From Pseudomonadota bacterium (lineage in GTDB: Bacteria > Pseudomonadota > Alphaproteobacteria > Acetobacterales > Acetobacteraceae): a DNA stretch of 42,694 nucleotides. Shown one piece after another: positions 8,782-16,874 of this stretch. The stretch's first letter is position 1; every line of letters starts with the position of its first letter. The stretch lies in assembly GCA_021816925.1 (NCBI GenBank), contig JAKAWQ010000029.1, positions 1 to 42,694 of the forward strand, written 5' to 3'. The notes beneath the pieces were generated by a model, which worked only from the letters and a program-made list of their open reading frames with translations, did not search any database and had not been told where the DNA came from. The position numbers and the translations under genes are program-made.

Positions 8782-8844
8782 ATTTGATCAACCTATCGAC
8801 AAACTGGCGGGATCGGTCAATGATGTTTGGGCACATTTGATCAA
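8782..8844. promoter_or_regulatory. Twin ATTTGATCAA sites in divergent promoter region
   Basis: The 107-bp region between the MFS and SDR starts contains ATTTGATCAA at 8782-8791 and again at 8835-8844. The core TTGATCAA is a perfect palindrome. The copies are 53 bp apart, close to five helical turns, so both would face the same side of DNA. This is the expected layout for a dimeric repressor or activator binding two sites, possibly by looping, and controlling both promoters. No regulator gene is adjacent. Confidence 0.55.
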
Positions 8845-8871
8845 GATCGTGGTCACTAAGAAGGGCCCAGG

Positions 8872-9681
8872 ATGGCAGAGCAGGCTGGCGAAGCGGTTTC
8901 GGCCTCGCGTTTCTCGCTTGCGGGGCGGCGGGCGCTCGTGACAGGCGGCAGCCTTTCGATCGGCCGGGCGATCGCGCTCGGCCTCGCCGCGGCGGGCGCG
9001 GCGGTGGCGATCCAGTACGCGCCGGAGGCCGATGCCGCGTTCGGCCGCCCCGAAGGGGCGGCCGAGACGTTGGCGGCGCTTAGGGGCTACGGCCAAGCTG
9101 CGGGAATTGTGGCGGATTTTCGTGAGCCCAGGGCGGCGCGGCGGACGGTTGCCGAGGCGGAGGCGGCCCTCGGGCCGCTCGACATTTTGGTGATTGCAGC
9201 GTCGGTGCAGCAGCGGGCGGATTTCTTCGCCGTCTCGGAAGATGAGATCGCCCGCGAGGTCGCGGTGAATTTTACGGCCACGATCGCGCTTTTGCAGGCC
9301 GCACTGCCCGGCATGCGGGCGCGCGGCTACGGGAGGGTGCTGGCGATCGGCAGCATCAACCAGACACGGCCGGAGCCCGAACTCGCCGTCTATGCCGCGC
9401 TCAAGGCGGCACAGCACAACCTGGTGCTAGCGCTGGCCAGGAGCCTCGCCCCCTTCGGGGTCACGCTCAACACGCTCTCGCCTGGCCTGATTGCGACCGA
9501 GCGGAACCGCTGGCGCCGGACGGACGTGGCGGCCTGGGCAGAGATCGAGCGCGCAGCCAACCCGATGGGGCGTGCCGGCGTGCCGGACGAGATGGTGGGG
9601 GCGGCGCTGCTGCTCTGCTCGGATGCCGCTAGGTTCATCACGGGGGCAGATTTGCAGGCGACCGGCGGGGGGCACCTCTGA
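8872..9681 (+). CDS. Short-chain dehydrogenase/reductase (SDR)
   Basis: A 269-residue classical SDR, an NAD(P)-dependent oxidoreductase acting on alcohols, ketones or sugars in the cytoplasm. The cofactor loop is TGGSLSIG (24-31), a slight variant of TGxxxGxG. The catalytic triad is Ser 161 (AIGSINQT), Tyr 174 and Lys 178 (YAALK), and the structural Asn is in VNFTA. The usual NNAG stretch reads VIAAS. The C-terminal GGGHL resembles the common (D/T)GG. It diverges from the MFS carrier at 8764 and shares the operator-like sites between them, suggesting that it oxidises or reduces the imported solute. The exact substrate is unknown. Confidence 0.88.
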   Translation: MAEQAGEAVSASRFSLAGRRALVTGGSLSIGRAIALGLAAAGAAVAIQYAPEADAAFGRPEGAAETLAALRGYGQAAGIVADFREPRAARRTVAEAEAALGPLDILVIAASVQQRADFFAVSEDEIAREVAVNFTATIALLQAALPGMRARGYGRVLAIGSINQTRPEPELAVYAALKAAQHNLVLALARSLAPFGVTLNTLSPGLIATERNRWRRTDVAAWAEIERAANPMGRAGVPDEMVGAALLLCSDAARFITGADLQATGGGHL

Positions 9682-9795
9682 GGCCGGACACCCCGGTTTG
9701 GCGACTCGGGGCCGCCGTGCTGAAATAGGCCCGTGTTCGAGACGGCGCTGCCGCTGCCCCGGACGTTTGCCGACGCCGAGCCTTTGGGATCGAGC

Positions 9796-10554
9796 ATGCC
9801 AAGCAAGCCGGACATCAGCTTCGTTGTGCCAGCGTACAACGAAGAGGCGCTGTTGCCGAAGTGCCTTGCTGCCATTGCGGCCGAGATCGATCGCATCGGA
9901 TGCCGCGCCGAGATCATCGTCGTCGATAACGCGAGCACGGACGCCACCCAGGCGGTCGCGCGCGCATCCCGAGCGGTGCGGGTAGTGGAGGAGCCGGAGC
10001 GCGGGCTGGTTCCGGCGCGGCGCGCCGGCACGCGCGCTGCGAGCGGGCCGCTGATCGCTCATATCGACGCGGACACGATTCTGCCGGAAGGGTGGCTCGC
10101 GCGTGCGCTCGCGGAGTTCGCGGCCACGCCGCGTCTGGCGGGTCTTAGCGGACCTTACATATATTACGACTCGCCGCGCTCCCTGCGTGTTGCCGCGGCT
10201 CTGTTCTACCGGGTCGCCTTCGTCAATTATCTCCTGGTCCGGTTTGTCCTTCGGGCCGGCTCGATGATGCAGGGCGGCAACTTCATCGTCAGCCGCGATG
10301 CGTTGCAAGAGGCGGGTGGGTTCGATTCCGGGTTCAAGTTCTATGGCGAGGACACCGACCTCGCCCGGCGGCTGAGCAAGGTGGGCGCGGTGAAATTCTC
10401 CTTCCGCATGGTCGCGCTCTCCTCGGGCCGGCGCTTCGCCGCGGAGGGTATGGTACGGGTAGGCCTTCGGTATACGGCCAATTTCTTCTGGGCAACGTTC
10501 CGCAAGCGGCCCTTGACCGAAGAGTGGGCCGACTTCCGCGAGGAGCGGCTTTGA
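9796..10554 (+). CDS. Family 2 glycosyltransferase
   Basis: A 252-residue GT-A fold glycosyltransferase. FVVPAYNEEALLPKCL opens the domain, IIVVDNASTDAT follows, the metal-binding DAD is at 91-93 (AHIDADTILP), and GEDTDLARRL (184-193) supplies the acidic catalytic element. A hydrophobic stretch around 135-153 could lie in or on the membrane. It probably transfers a sugar to a lipid or polysaccharide acceptor at the inner face of the inner membrane. ATG 9796 is chosen because homology-like sequence starts a few residues later; GTG 9733 would add 21 unconserved residues. The RBS is weak. It converges with the DegT-type aminotransferase 21 bp downstream, so those two are not co-transcribed. The acceptor is unknown. 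Confidence 0.85.
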   Translation: MPSKPDISFVVPAYNEEALLPKCLAAIAAEIDRIGCRAEIIVVDNASTDATQAVARASRAVRVVEEPERGLVPARRAGTRAASGPLIAHIDADTILPEGWLARALAEFAATPRLAGLSGPYIYYDSPRSLRVAAALFYRVAFVNYLLVRFVLRAGSMMQGGNFIVSRDALQEAGGFDSGFKFYGEDTDLARRLSKVGAVKFSFRMVALSSGRRFAAEGMVRVGLRYTANFFWATFRKRPLTEEWADFREERL

Positions 10555-10575
10555 GCAGAAGTACGTAGCGCGCCG

Positions 10576-11712
10576 TCAGAGCACGGCACGCAGCACTTCG
10601 GCGATGCGCTCGATGTCCGGCTCTTCAACCCCAGGATGCATCGGCAGAGCAAGGATGCGCGCGGCGACGGCATCGGAGACGGGGAGGTCCGGGCCGTCAT
10701 GGTGGGCGGCATAGGCGGGCTGGCGATGCAACGGCCGCGGATAATAAATGTTGCTGCCGATCCGCGCGGCGGTGAGCGCTACCTGCACGCGTGTGCGTGT
10801 TTCCGAGTCGGGCAGCAGGACCGAATAGATTGCCCAGACGCTCGTCGAATCGGGAACGCGGGCGGGGGTTTTGACAAGCCCTGAGAGCAGCCGGTCATAG
10901 CAGCGCGCGATGCGCTCGCGGGCGGCGAGCGCAGCGTCGAAGCCGGTGAGCTTCGCGAGTAGAACGGCGGCCTGCAGCGTATCGAGCCGGCCGTTGATGC
11001 CGATACGCAGCACCTCGTAGCGTGTCGTGCCCTCGCCGTGCGAACGGAGGCTGCGGTAAAGCGCAGCGCGGTCGTCGCTTTCGGTGAAGAGCGCGCCTCC
11101 GTCGCCATAGCCGCCGAGCGGCTTGGTAGGAAAGAAGCTCACGGCGGTGGCGTCCGCGAGCGTGCCGAGCCGGCGGTTGCGGAAGGTGGCCCCGAAGCTT
11201 TGCGCGCAGTCATCGAGCGAGAAGAGGCCCTCGGCGCGGACGATCTCGCCGAGCGACGCCCAGTCGGCCGGCTGGCCGAAGAGATCGACGCCGATCAGCG
11301 CGCGCGGGAGGAGCTTTCCTGCCATGCGGACCGCGGCGATGCGGCGGCGGAGATCGGCAGGGTCGATCTGGAACGTGCGAGGATCGATATCGACGAAGAC
11401 GGGGGTGGCGCCGAGCAGGAGCGGCACCTCGGCGGTGGCGGTATAGGTGAAGGCAGGAAGAAAGACCGCATCCCCCTTCCCTACCCCTTCGGCCATCAGC
11501 GCGATCAGGAGCGCGTCGGTTCCGGAGCTGATGCCGATGCAGTGCCTGGCACCGGACAAGGCGGCGAGACGCTCTTCCAGCTCGGCGACTTCGGGGCCGA
11601 GGATGAACTGGCAGTGGGCGAGCACGGCATCGAGGCGGCGGCGGAGCTCGGGGGCGAAGCCGGCCTGCTCGGCCTTGATGTCGAAGAGCGGCAACCGCCG
11701 CGGAGCGTCCAT
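10576..11712 (-). CDS. DegT/DnrJ/EryC1/StrS-family aminotransferase
   Basis: A 378-residue PLP aminotransferase of the sugar-modifying DegT/DnrJ/EryC1/StrS family, normally adding an amino group to a keto group of a nucleotide-linked sugar. Visible are SSGTDALLIAL (62-72, phosphate contact), LPAFTYTATAE, LDDCAQSFGA (166-175) and the Schiff-base lysine at 197 in FFPTKPLGGYGDGGA; IYYPRPLHRQPAY near the end is also typical. A good GGAGG precedes the ATG. It lies 36 bp after livF on the same strand and is probably the last gene of the liv operon, an odd partner because nucleotide-sugar biosynthesis genes are absent nearby. Only glycosyltransferases (9796, and 19779 further away) hint at a glycan role. 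Confidence 0.88.
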   Translation of the reverse strand: MDAPRRLPLFDIKAEQAGFAPELRRRLDAVLAHCQFILGPEVAELEERLAALSGARHCIGISSGTDALLIALMAEGVGKGDAVFLPAFTYTATAEVPLLLGATPVFVDIDPRTFQIDPADLRRRIAAVRMAGKLLPRALIGVDLFGQPADWASLGEIVRAEGLFSLDDCAQSFGATFRNRRLGTLADATAVSFFPTKPLGGYGDGGALFTESDDRAALYRSLRSHGEGTTRYEVLRIGINGRLDTLQAAVLLAKLTGFDAALAARERIARCYDRLLSGLVKTPARVPDSTSVWAIYSVLLPDSETRTRVQVALTAARIGSNIYYPRPLHRQPAYAAHHDGPDLPVSDAVAARILALPMHPGVEEPDIERIAEVLRAVL

Positions 11713-11748
11713 CGGGTCGATCCCTCCTGAGCCGCCGACGCCGGAGCG

Positions 11749-12495
11749 TCAGTGGACGACCTGCATTTCCCCGAGATAGGCTTCGCGGATCAGGGGATTC
11801 TCGCGCAGCTCCTTGGCCGTGCCGGAGAGCACGACCTGACCGGTCTGCAGCACGTAGGCGCGATTGGCAATGGAGAGCGCCATGCTCGCGTTCTGTTCGA
11901 CCATAAAGATGGTGGTGCCCTGCCGGTTGATCTCCTGGATGACCTCGAAGGTCTGCTCAACGAAGATCGGGGCAAGGCCCATCGACGGCTCGTCCATGCA
12001 GATCAGGCGGGGACGCGCCATCAGGGCACGGCCGATCGCGACCATCTGCTGCTCGCCGCCAGAGAGTGTTCCGGCAAGCTGGCCGCGACGCTCCTTGACG
12101 CGGGGGAAGAGCGCATAGACACGCTCGATGTCTTCTTCGAAGTCCGGCCCGTGTTCGCGGAGGAACGCGCCCATTTCGAGGTTTTCGTAAACAGTCATGC
12201 GCGGAAAGAGTCGCCGCGCCTCGAGCACAGGGGCAATGCCGCGGCGGACCCGCTCGGAGGTGGCCAGCCGTTCGATCGGCTGCCCGTCGAACACCACGCT
12301 GCCGCGGGTGGGGCGCACCACGCCCATGATCGTCTTCATGGTAGTCGATTTGCCTGAAGCGTTGCCGCCGAGCAGGCAGACGATCTCGCCCTTCTCGATG
12401 CTGTAATTGACCTGCTTCAGGACGTGCAGGTCGCCGTAATGGGTGTCGATATCGCGGAACTCAAGCAGCAATGCCGGCGCTCCCGGCCTGGGCAT
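11749..12495 (-). CDS. livF: Branched-chain-type ABC transporter ATPase LivF
   Basis: A 248-residue nucleotide-binding subunit of a HAAT-type importer that hydrolyses ATP on the cytoplasmic face with LivG. Walker A is GGNASGKST, the signature is LSGGEQQM, Walker B is LICMDEPSMGL, and the switch region reads MVEQNASMAL, where LivF proteins characteristically have Gln instead of His. Normal length. ATG 12495 is chosen; it overlaps the end of the fused LivM-LivG gene by 35 bp, implying translational coupling. The open frame extends to 12600 but that part is antisense-like and unconserved. Confidence 0.92.
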   Translation of the reverse strand: MPRPGAPALLLEFRDIDTHYGDLHVLKQVNYSIEKGEIVCLLGGNASGKSTTMKTIMGVVRPTRGSVVFDGQPIERLATSERVRRGIAPVLEARRLFPRMTVYENLEMGAFLREHGPDFEEDIERVYALFPRVKERRGQLAGTLSGGEQQMVAIGRALMARPRLICMDEPSMGLAPIFVEQTFEVIQEINRQGTTIFMVEQNASMALSIANRAYVLQTGQVVLSGTAKELRENPLIREAYLGEMQVVH

Positions 12496-14488
12496 TGCGG
12501 CCGAGATAGGCGCGCAGGACCTCTTCGTTCTGCCGCACCTCGTCGGGCCTGCCCTCGGCGATCTTCTCGCCGTGGTCGAGCACGACGACCTTGTCCGCAA
12601 GCCTGACCACCACGTCGAGCTTGTGCTCGATCACCATGATGGTGAGACCGAGCCGGTGCAGATCCTTGATCTGCTCGGCAAGCTCGATGGTTTCGGCCGG
12701 GTTCATGCCGGCGGTCGGTTCATCGAGGAGGAGAATGCGCGGCGACGTGGCGAGTGCGCGCGAGATCTCGACGCGGCGGCGATTGGCGTAGGAGAGCGCG
12801 GAAACAGTCTGGCCGGCGCGCGGCAAGAGACGGTTGCCGAAGTTGGAGATGATCTCGATGACGCGGTGGCGCGCCTTCGCCTCCTCTGCACGCATGCGGG
12901 GGAAACGAAGGATGGCGCCAAGCGGACCCGTGTGCAGACGCGTGTGCTGGCCGACCAGCACGTTGTCCATGACGGTGAGGTTGGTGAACAGGCGGAGGTT
13001 CTGGAACGTCCGCCCAATCCCCTTGCAGGCGATTTCGTGCGGCTTCTTGCCGAGGATCTCCTCGCCGAAGAGGCGGATGCTTCCCGATTCCGCGCTGTTG
13101 ACGCCGGTGATAACGTTGAAAAGGGTGGATTTGCCGGAGCCGTTGGGGCCGATGACCGCGACGACGCCGCCTGCTGGCACGCTGACATCGACCGACCTCA
13201 GGGCAACGAGGCCGCCGAAGCGGACCGTGACCCCTTTGATCTCGAGCGCCGGGGCGGCGGAGGAGTCTTCGCGGGCAATGCCGCTCATGCGGAAGCCGCC
13301 ACTCTCGCCGACCTGGGCGTTCTGCTGCTCGAAAGTGAGAGCCGTCTGCTTGCCCATGGCGGGGATCAGGCCGCCCCTGCGGTAGAGCATCATGAAGACA
13401 AGAATGATGCCGAAAATGAGCTCGATCGATTCGGCGAGTTGGATCTGTTGTAACCAGGGGGATCCGACGAGGCGCCCGAGTACGTGCAGCCACGTCGAGA
13501 TTTCGGGCAGGAACCAGGATTGGAGCAATTGCAGGAACATGGCACCGACGACGACGCCCCAGACGCTACCGAGGCCGCCCAGCACGATCATGACGAGCAC
13601 CATCACCGAGACCGGAAACATGAACATGTCCGGGGTCGCGGTCTGCAGCTTGGCAATATAGAAGGTGCCGATCATGCCGGCGAAGGCCGCTCCGGTTGCG
13701 AAGGCAAGCAGCTTGTAGCGGGTGAGATCGACGCCCACCGCGGCAGCAGCCACGGGATCGTCCCGCAACGCCATCCAGGCCCGGCCGATCCGGGAATCTC
13801 GCAGACGTGTGCTGATGAACATCAGAAATGCGACAATGCCAACCGCGACGTAGTAGTAAGGGACGATCTGAACGCCGAAGTTGAAACCGAAAACCTGCGG
13901 CGCGGCGACGCCGTTGAGGCCGGCGGCGCCGTTGGTGAGCGAGGACCAGTTGCGCGCCACGATCGGCACGATCTCGCCGAAGCCGAGCGTGACGATTGCC
14001 AGGTAATCGCCCTTCAGGCGAAGGGTGGGGGCGCCGAACAGCACGCCGAAGAAGGCGGCGACCAGCGCGCTCAAGGGCAGGGCGAGCCAGAACGAGAGCG
14101 TGAAGTGCACGACCGTGGCATTGCCCTGGGTTACCTTCTGCACGAGGTCGAGCCAAGCGAACGGCGCCCAGAAGCTGCTCCAGGGCGGGGTGAGCTGCCA
14201 GGAGGCGAGAACGCCATAGGTATAGGCGCCGATGGCGAAGAAGGCAGCGTAGCCGAGGTCGAGCAGGCCGGCAAAGCCGACGACGACGTTCAGGCCGAGT
14301 GCCAAGCCGGCGAAGGCGAGCGCGTTCGCCATGGCGTCGATATCGCCGGCATTGCCGTTGATGATCGGGAAGGCGAGAGCAGCGAGCAGGACGAGGGCGA
14401 TCAGCGCCTTGCTGCGGATGCGGAGAATGAGGCCGGCCAGGGACGAGGAGCGGGTGGTATCGGTGGCGATCGTGGTTTCGGAAGCCAT
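12461..14488 (-). CDS. livMG: Fused LivM permease-LivG ATPase
   Basis: A single 675-residue frame joins two normally separate subunits. Residues 1-371 are a LivM-type inner-membrane permease (about eight to ten helices; GFAGLLDLGYAAFFAIGAYT; GRAWMALRDDPVAAAAVGVD, the conserved cytoplasmic loop that contacts the ATPase). Residues 372-413 form a hydrophilic linker. Residues 414-675 are a LivG ATPase with Walker A GPNGSGKST (447-455), degenerate signature LSYANRRRVEISRAL, Walker B LLLDEPTAGMNP and switch VIEHKLDVV. Such fusions occur in proteobacteria. An internal ATG at 13288 (MSGIARED) could also yield a free LivG. It lies 15 bp after livH and overlaps livF, and so is part of one operon. Confidence 0.92.
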   Translation of the reverse strand: MASETTIATDTTRSSSLAGLILRIRSKALIALVLLAALAFPIINGNAGDIDAMANALAFAGLALGLNVVVGFAGLLDLGYAAFFAIGAYTYGVLASWQLTPPWSSFWAPFAWLDLVQKVTQGNATVVHFTLSFWLALPLSALVAAFFGVLFGAPTLRLKGDYLAIVTLGFGEIVPIVARNWSSLTNGAAGLNGVAAPQVFGFNFGVQIVPYYYVAVGIVAFLMFISTRLRDSRIGRAWMALRDDPVAAAAVGVDLTRYKLLAFATGAAFAGMIGTFYIAKLQTATPDMFMFPVSVMVLVMIVLGGLGSVWGVVVGAMFLQLLQSWFLPEISTWLHVLGRLVGSPWLQQIQLAESIELIFGIILVFMMLYRRGGLIPAMGKQTALTFEQQNAQVGESGGFRMSGIAREDSSAAPALEIKGVTVRFGGLVALRSVDVSVPAGGVVAVIGPNGSGKSTLFNVITGVNSAESGSIRLFGEEILGKKPHEIACKGIGRTFQNLRLFTNLTVMDNVLVGQHTRLHTGPLGAILRFPRMRAEEAKARHRVIEIISNFGNRLLPRAGQTVSALSYANRRRVEISRALATSPRILLLDEPTAGMNPAETIELAEQIKDLHRLGLTIMVIEHKLDVVVRLADKVVVLDHGEKIAEGRPDEVRQNEEVLRAYLGRNAQAGSAGIAA

Positions 14489-14503
14489 GGTCCCTGCACT
14501 CGC

Positions 14504-15433
14504 TCAGGACTTGGACGGGGCGAGGGTGCCGAGCAGGCCTGTCGGCCGGAATACGAGGACGAGCACCAGGATCGAGAAGATGATCACGTCGGTCCACTTG
14601 ACGGCGATGTACTGCCCGCCGAGGGACTCGATGAGCCCGATGAGGAGGCCGCCCACCATGGCCCCCGGAACGTTGCCGATGCCGCCGAGCACGGCGGCGG
14701 TGAAGGCGCGCAGCCCGGCCGTATAGCCGATGATGTAGCTCGTGAAGTTGTAATAGAGGCCGAAGATGAGCCCGGCCGCGCCGGCGAGCGCCGAGCCGGC
14801 GAAGAAGGCGATCAGGATGACGCGATCGACTTCGACGCCCATCATTCGCGCCGCATCCGCATCCTGCGCCGTCGCGCGCATTGCCTTGCCCATGCGGCTG
14901 CGTTGCACGAACAGCCACAGCCCGACCATGAGGACGGCGGAGATGATCCAGATCAGCACGATGCGGAGATCCAACACCGCGCCGTCGATGTGGAACTGGA
15001 TCTCGGGAAGCGGGTTGGGGAAGTTCTTGGTGTCAGCGCCGGCGCCGAGAAGGATGATATTGAAGAGGATATAGGAAACGCCGATGGTCGTGATCATGGC
15101 CATCGGCCCCGTCACGTTGCGCAACGGGCGAAGAGAGAACCGCTCGATCACCACGCCGAGGACGCCGCAGAACACCATGCTGGCGAGGAAGGCCGCCAAC
15201 AACACGCCGATCAGCGGCAGGCCGGTCAGGATGACGTTCTGACCGTTCAGTCCAAGCGCCTCAAGGGTCCACATGCCGATGAACGACCCCCACAGGAAGA
15301 CGCTGAAGTGGGCGAAGTTGATCAGCTCCAGGATGCCGTAGATCAGCGTGAAGCCAAGCGCGAGCAGCGCGTACATGCCGCCCAGGCTCAGTCCGTTGAT
15401 GACCTGCTGGAGGAAGACCGTTGTCGGGCTCAT
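14504..15433 (-). CDS. livH: Branched-chain-type ABC transporter permease LivH
   Basis: A 309-residue multi-spanning permease of a HAAT-type importer. The N-terminus FLQQVINGLSLGGMYALLAL and the segment YGILELINFAHFSVFLWG are highly typical of LivH; MRATAQDADAARMMGV is the cytoplasmic ATPase-contact loop, and TAAVLGGIGNVPGAMVGGLL is the conserved last-third motif. It pairs with the LivM half of the fusion to form the channel. ATG 15433 is preferred to the upstream frame start at 15460. It lies 44 bp downstream of the binding-protein gene in the operon. Confidence 0.93.
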   Translation of the reverse strand: MSPTTVFLQQVINGLSLGGMYALLALGFTLIYGILELINFAHFSVFLWGSFIGMWTLEALGLNGQNVILTGLPLIGVLLAAFLASMVFCGVLGVVIERFSLRPLRNVTGPMAMITTIGVSYILFNIILLGAGADTKNFPNPLPEIQFHIDGAVLDLRIVLIWIISAVLMVGLWLFVQRSRMGKAMRATAQDADAARMMGVEVDRVILIAFFAGSALAGAAGLIFGLYYNFTSYIIGYTAGLRAFTAAVLGGIGNVPGAMVGGLLIGLIESLGGQYIAVKWTDVIIFSILVLVLVFRPTGLLGTLAPSKS

Positions 15434-15477
15434 GCGTGTTGGCGCTCCCAGACGCGGCAACCGAGCGGTGGCGCGGC

Positions 15478-16725
15478 TCAGCTGGTGGGTGCGACCCCGA
15501 TGTACTTGAACTGATGGATGATGTCAGTCAGCGGGTACTTCTTGTTCTCGACCACCTGGAAAATGCTGACCGTACGGTTGGTGATATCCCCGTACTTGTC
15601 GAAGGTAACCTCGCCCTGAAGCGTGTTCGTCTTCGAGGTCTGGATGGCCTCACGCACCGCGGCGCGCGTCACCGGTTTGTGGGCATCGACCAAGCCCTTG
15701 ATGGCGTGGACGATGACCAGCCCCGCGTCGTAGGCGGTGATCGCGTAGTCGTCCGGCTGGGTGTGGAAGGTCGACTCGTAGAGCTTGACGAAGGGCTGCA
15801 CCTTCGGGTTCTGCGTCAGGTGCGGCGAGGCGATCGTGCAATACCAGCCCTCGGCGGCGGGGAAGCCGACGGCGGTCAGCATTTCGGGCGCGAGCAGCCC
15901 GTCGCCGCCACCCTTGGGCATGGGGTGCGGCAGGATGCCATAGGCCTGCTTGACGAGCTTGGCGCCAGCGCCCATGACACCGCCGTAATAGAGCCCGTCG
16001 GGATTGATCGCCTTGATCTTGGTGAGGGCGACCGTGTAGTCGGCCTCCATCGGATTGAGGCGGTCCCGCCCCAGCACCTTCATGCCCTTCTGTTTGGCCC
16101 GCGCTTCGAAGGTGTCGGCGATACCCACACCGTAGGCGCCGCTATCGTCGAGGATGTAGACCGACTTCACCTTCAGAACATCGCCGAAATAGTTCGCCAT
16201 CGCCGGGCCCTGATAGGCGTCGGTCGTGACGGTGCGGAAATAGACCGGCTTGCCCGAGGGATCGAACTCGTGGGCGAATTTCGGGTTGGTGATGTCCGGG
16301 TTGGTGGACGACGGCGTGATGGTCGCGAAGTTGGCCTCGCTGTAGATCGCCGCCATCGCCTTGCCCGAGCCGCTCATCTCCGGCCCGATCGCTGCCATCA
16401 CGGCGGGGTCAGCGATCAGCTTGCGGGCGTCGGTTGCCGCCTGTGCCGGGTCGTACTGGCCGGCGGTGGTGGTGGCCGTGTTCAGGATCACCGGCACGAG
16501 CTTGTAGCCCGGGATGGCGTTGGAGTCGTTGGCCTGCCGGATCGCCAGAAGCGCACCGTACTTGATGCGGTTGGCGCCCTCGGCGTCCGCGCCGGTGAGC
16601 GGCAGGGTGATGCCGATCTTGATTTCCTTCGCGGCTGCCAGAGCCGGGCGGAGTCCTGCTCCGAACAAGCTGGTGGAAGCCGCTGCACCGGCAATCAGCT
16701 TGCCGGCCGCACGACGTGTCAGCAT
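15478..16725 (-). CDS. Periplasmic branched-chain-type substrate-binding protein
   Basis: A 415-residue type 1 periplasmic binding protein, first gene of the liv operon. The N-terminus MLTRRAAGKLIAGAAASTSL followed by ALAAA is an export signal; the twin Arg followed by a hydrophobic run suggests Tat export, though Sec is possible. The mature protein begins KEIKIGITLPLTGADAEGANR, the classical opening of the family, and has the expected IGPEMSGSGKAM and YDAGLVIVHAIKGLVDA segments. Substrates of this family range over Leu/Ile/Val, other amino acids, amides, urea and aromatic acids, and the sequence does not decide. GGGAGG precedes the ATG. No 3' hairpin separates it from livH. Confidence 0.9.
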   Translation of the reverse strand: MLTRRAAGKLIAGAAASTSLFGAGLRPALAAAKEIKIGITLPLTGADAEGANRIKYGALLAIRQANDSNAIPGYKLVPVILNTATTTAGQYDPAQAATDARKLIADPAVMAAIGPEMSGSGKAMAAIYSEANFATITPSSTNPDITNPKFAHEFDPSGKPVYFRTVTTDAYQGPAMANYFGDVLKVKSVYILDDSGAYGVGIADTFEARAKQKGMKVLGRDRLNPMEADYTVALTKIKAINPDGLYYGGVMGAGAKLVKQAYGILPHPMPKGGGDGLLAPEMLTAVGFPAAEGWYCTIASPHLTQNPKVQPFVKLYESTFHTQPDDYAITAYDAGLVIVHAIKGLVDAHKPVTRAAVREAIQTSKTNTLQGEVTFDKYGDITNRTVSIFQVVENKKYPLTDIIHQFKYIGVAPTS

Positions 16726-16758
16726 GGGATACCTCCCTTCGTGAAAGACCTCTCCTCT

Positions 16759-16772
16759 GGTTTAAGCAAACC
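16759..16772. promoter_or_regulatory. Short inverted repeat in liv operon leader
   Basis: GGTTT-AAGC-AAACC forms a 5-bp inverted repeat about 35-47 bp upstream of the binding-protein ATG. It could be a half-site pair for a regulator or a small leader hairpin. There is no close sigma-70 promoter match to anchor it. Confidence 0.2.
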
Positions 16773-16862
16773 CGAGGCCAAGCTGTCACTAGTCTGTTTT
16801 GCAGCCTTTGCATAGCGGGTCGCACGCCGCCGAGCCGGTGCTCCGGCCGATCGCCCCAACGC

Positions 16863-16874
16863 GAACATATGTTC
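16863..16874. promoter_or_regulatory. Perfect palindrome GAACATATGTTC
   Basis: GAACATATGTTC is a perfect 12-bp inverted repeat, 138 bp upstream of the liv binding-protein start. It is identical to the core of the Gram-positive (Bacillus-type) LexA box, but alphaproteobacterial LexA is known to use GTTC-N7-GTTC direct repeats, so an SOS role is not expected. A site for another dimeric regulator of liv or glcB is possible. Confidence 0.3.

Noticed and set aside
16863-16874. GAACATATGTTC as a LexA/SOS box
   Set aside because: It matches the Gram-positive box, but alphaproteobacterial LexA uses GTTC-N7-GTTC and no DNA-repair gene is adjacent.
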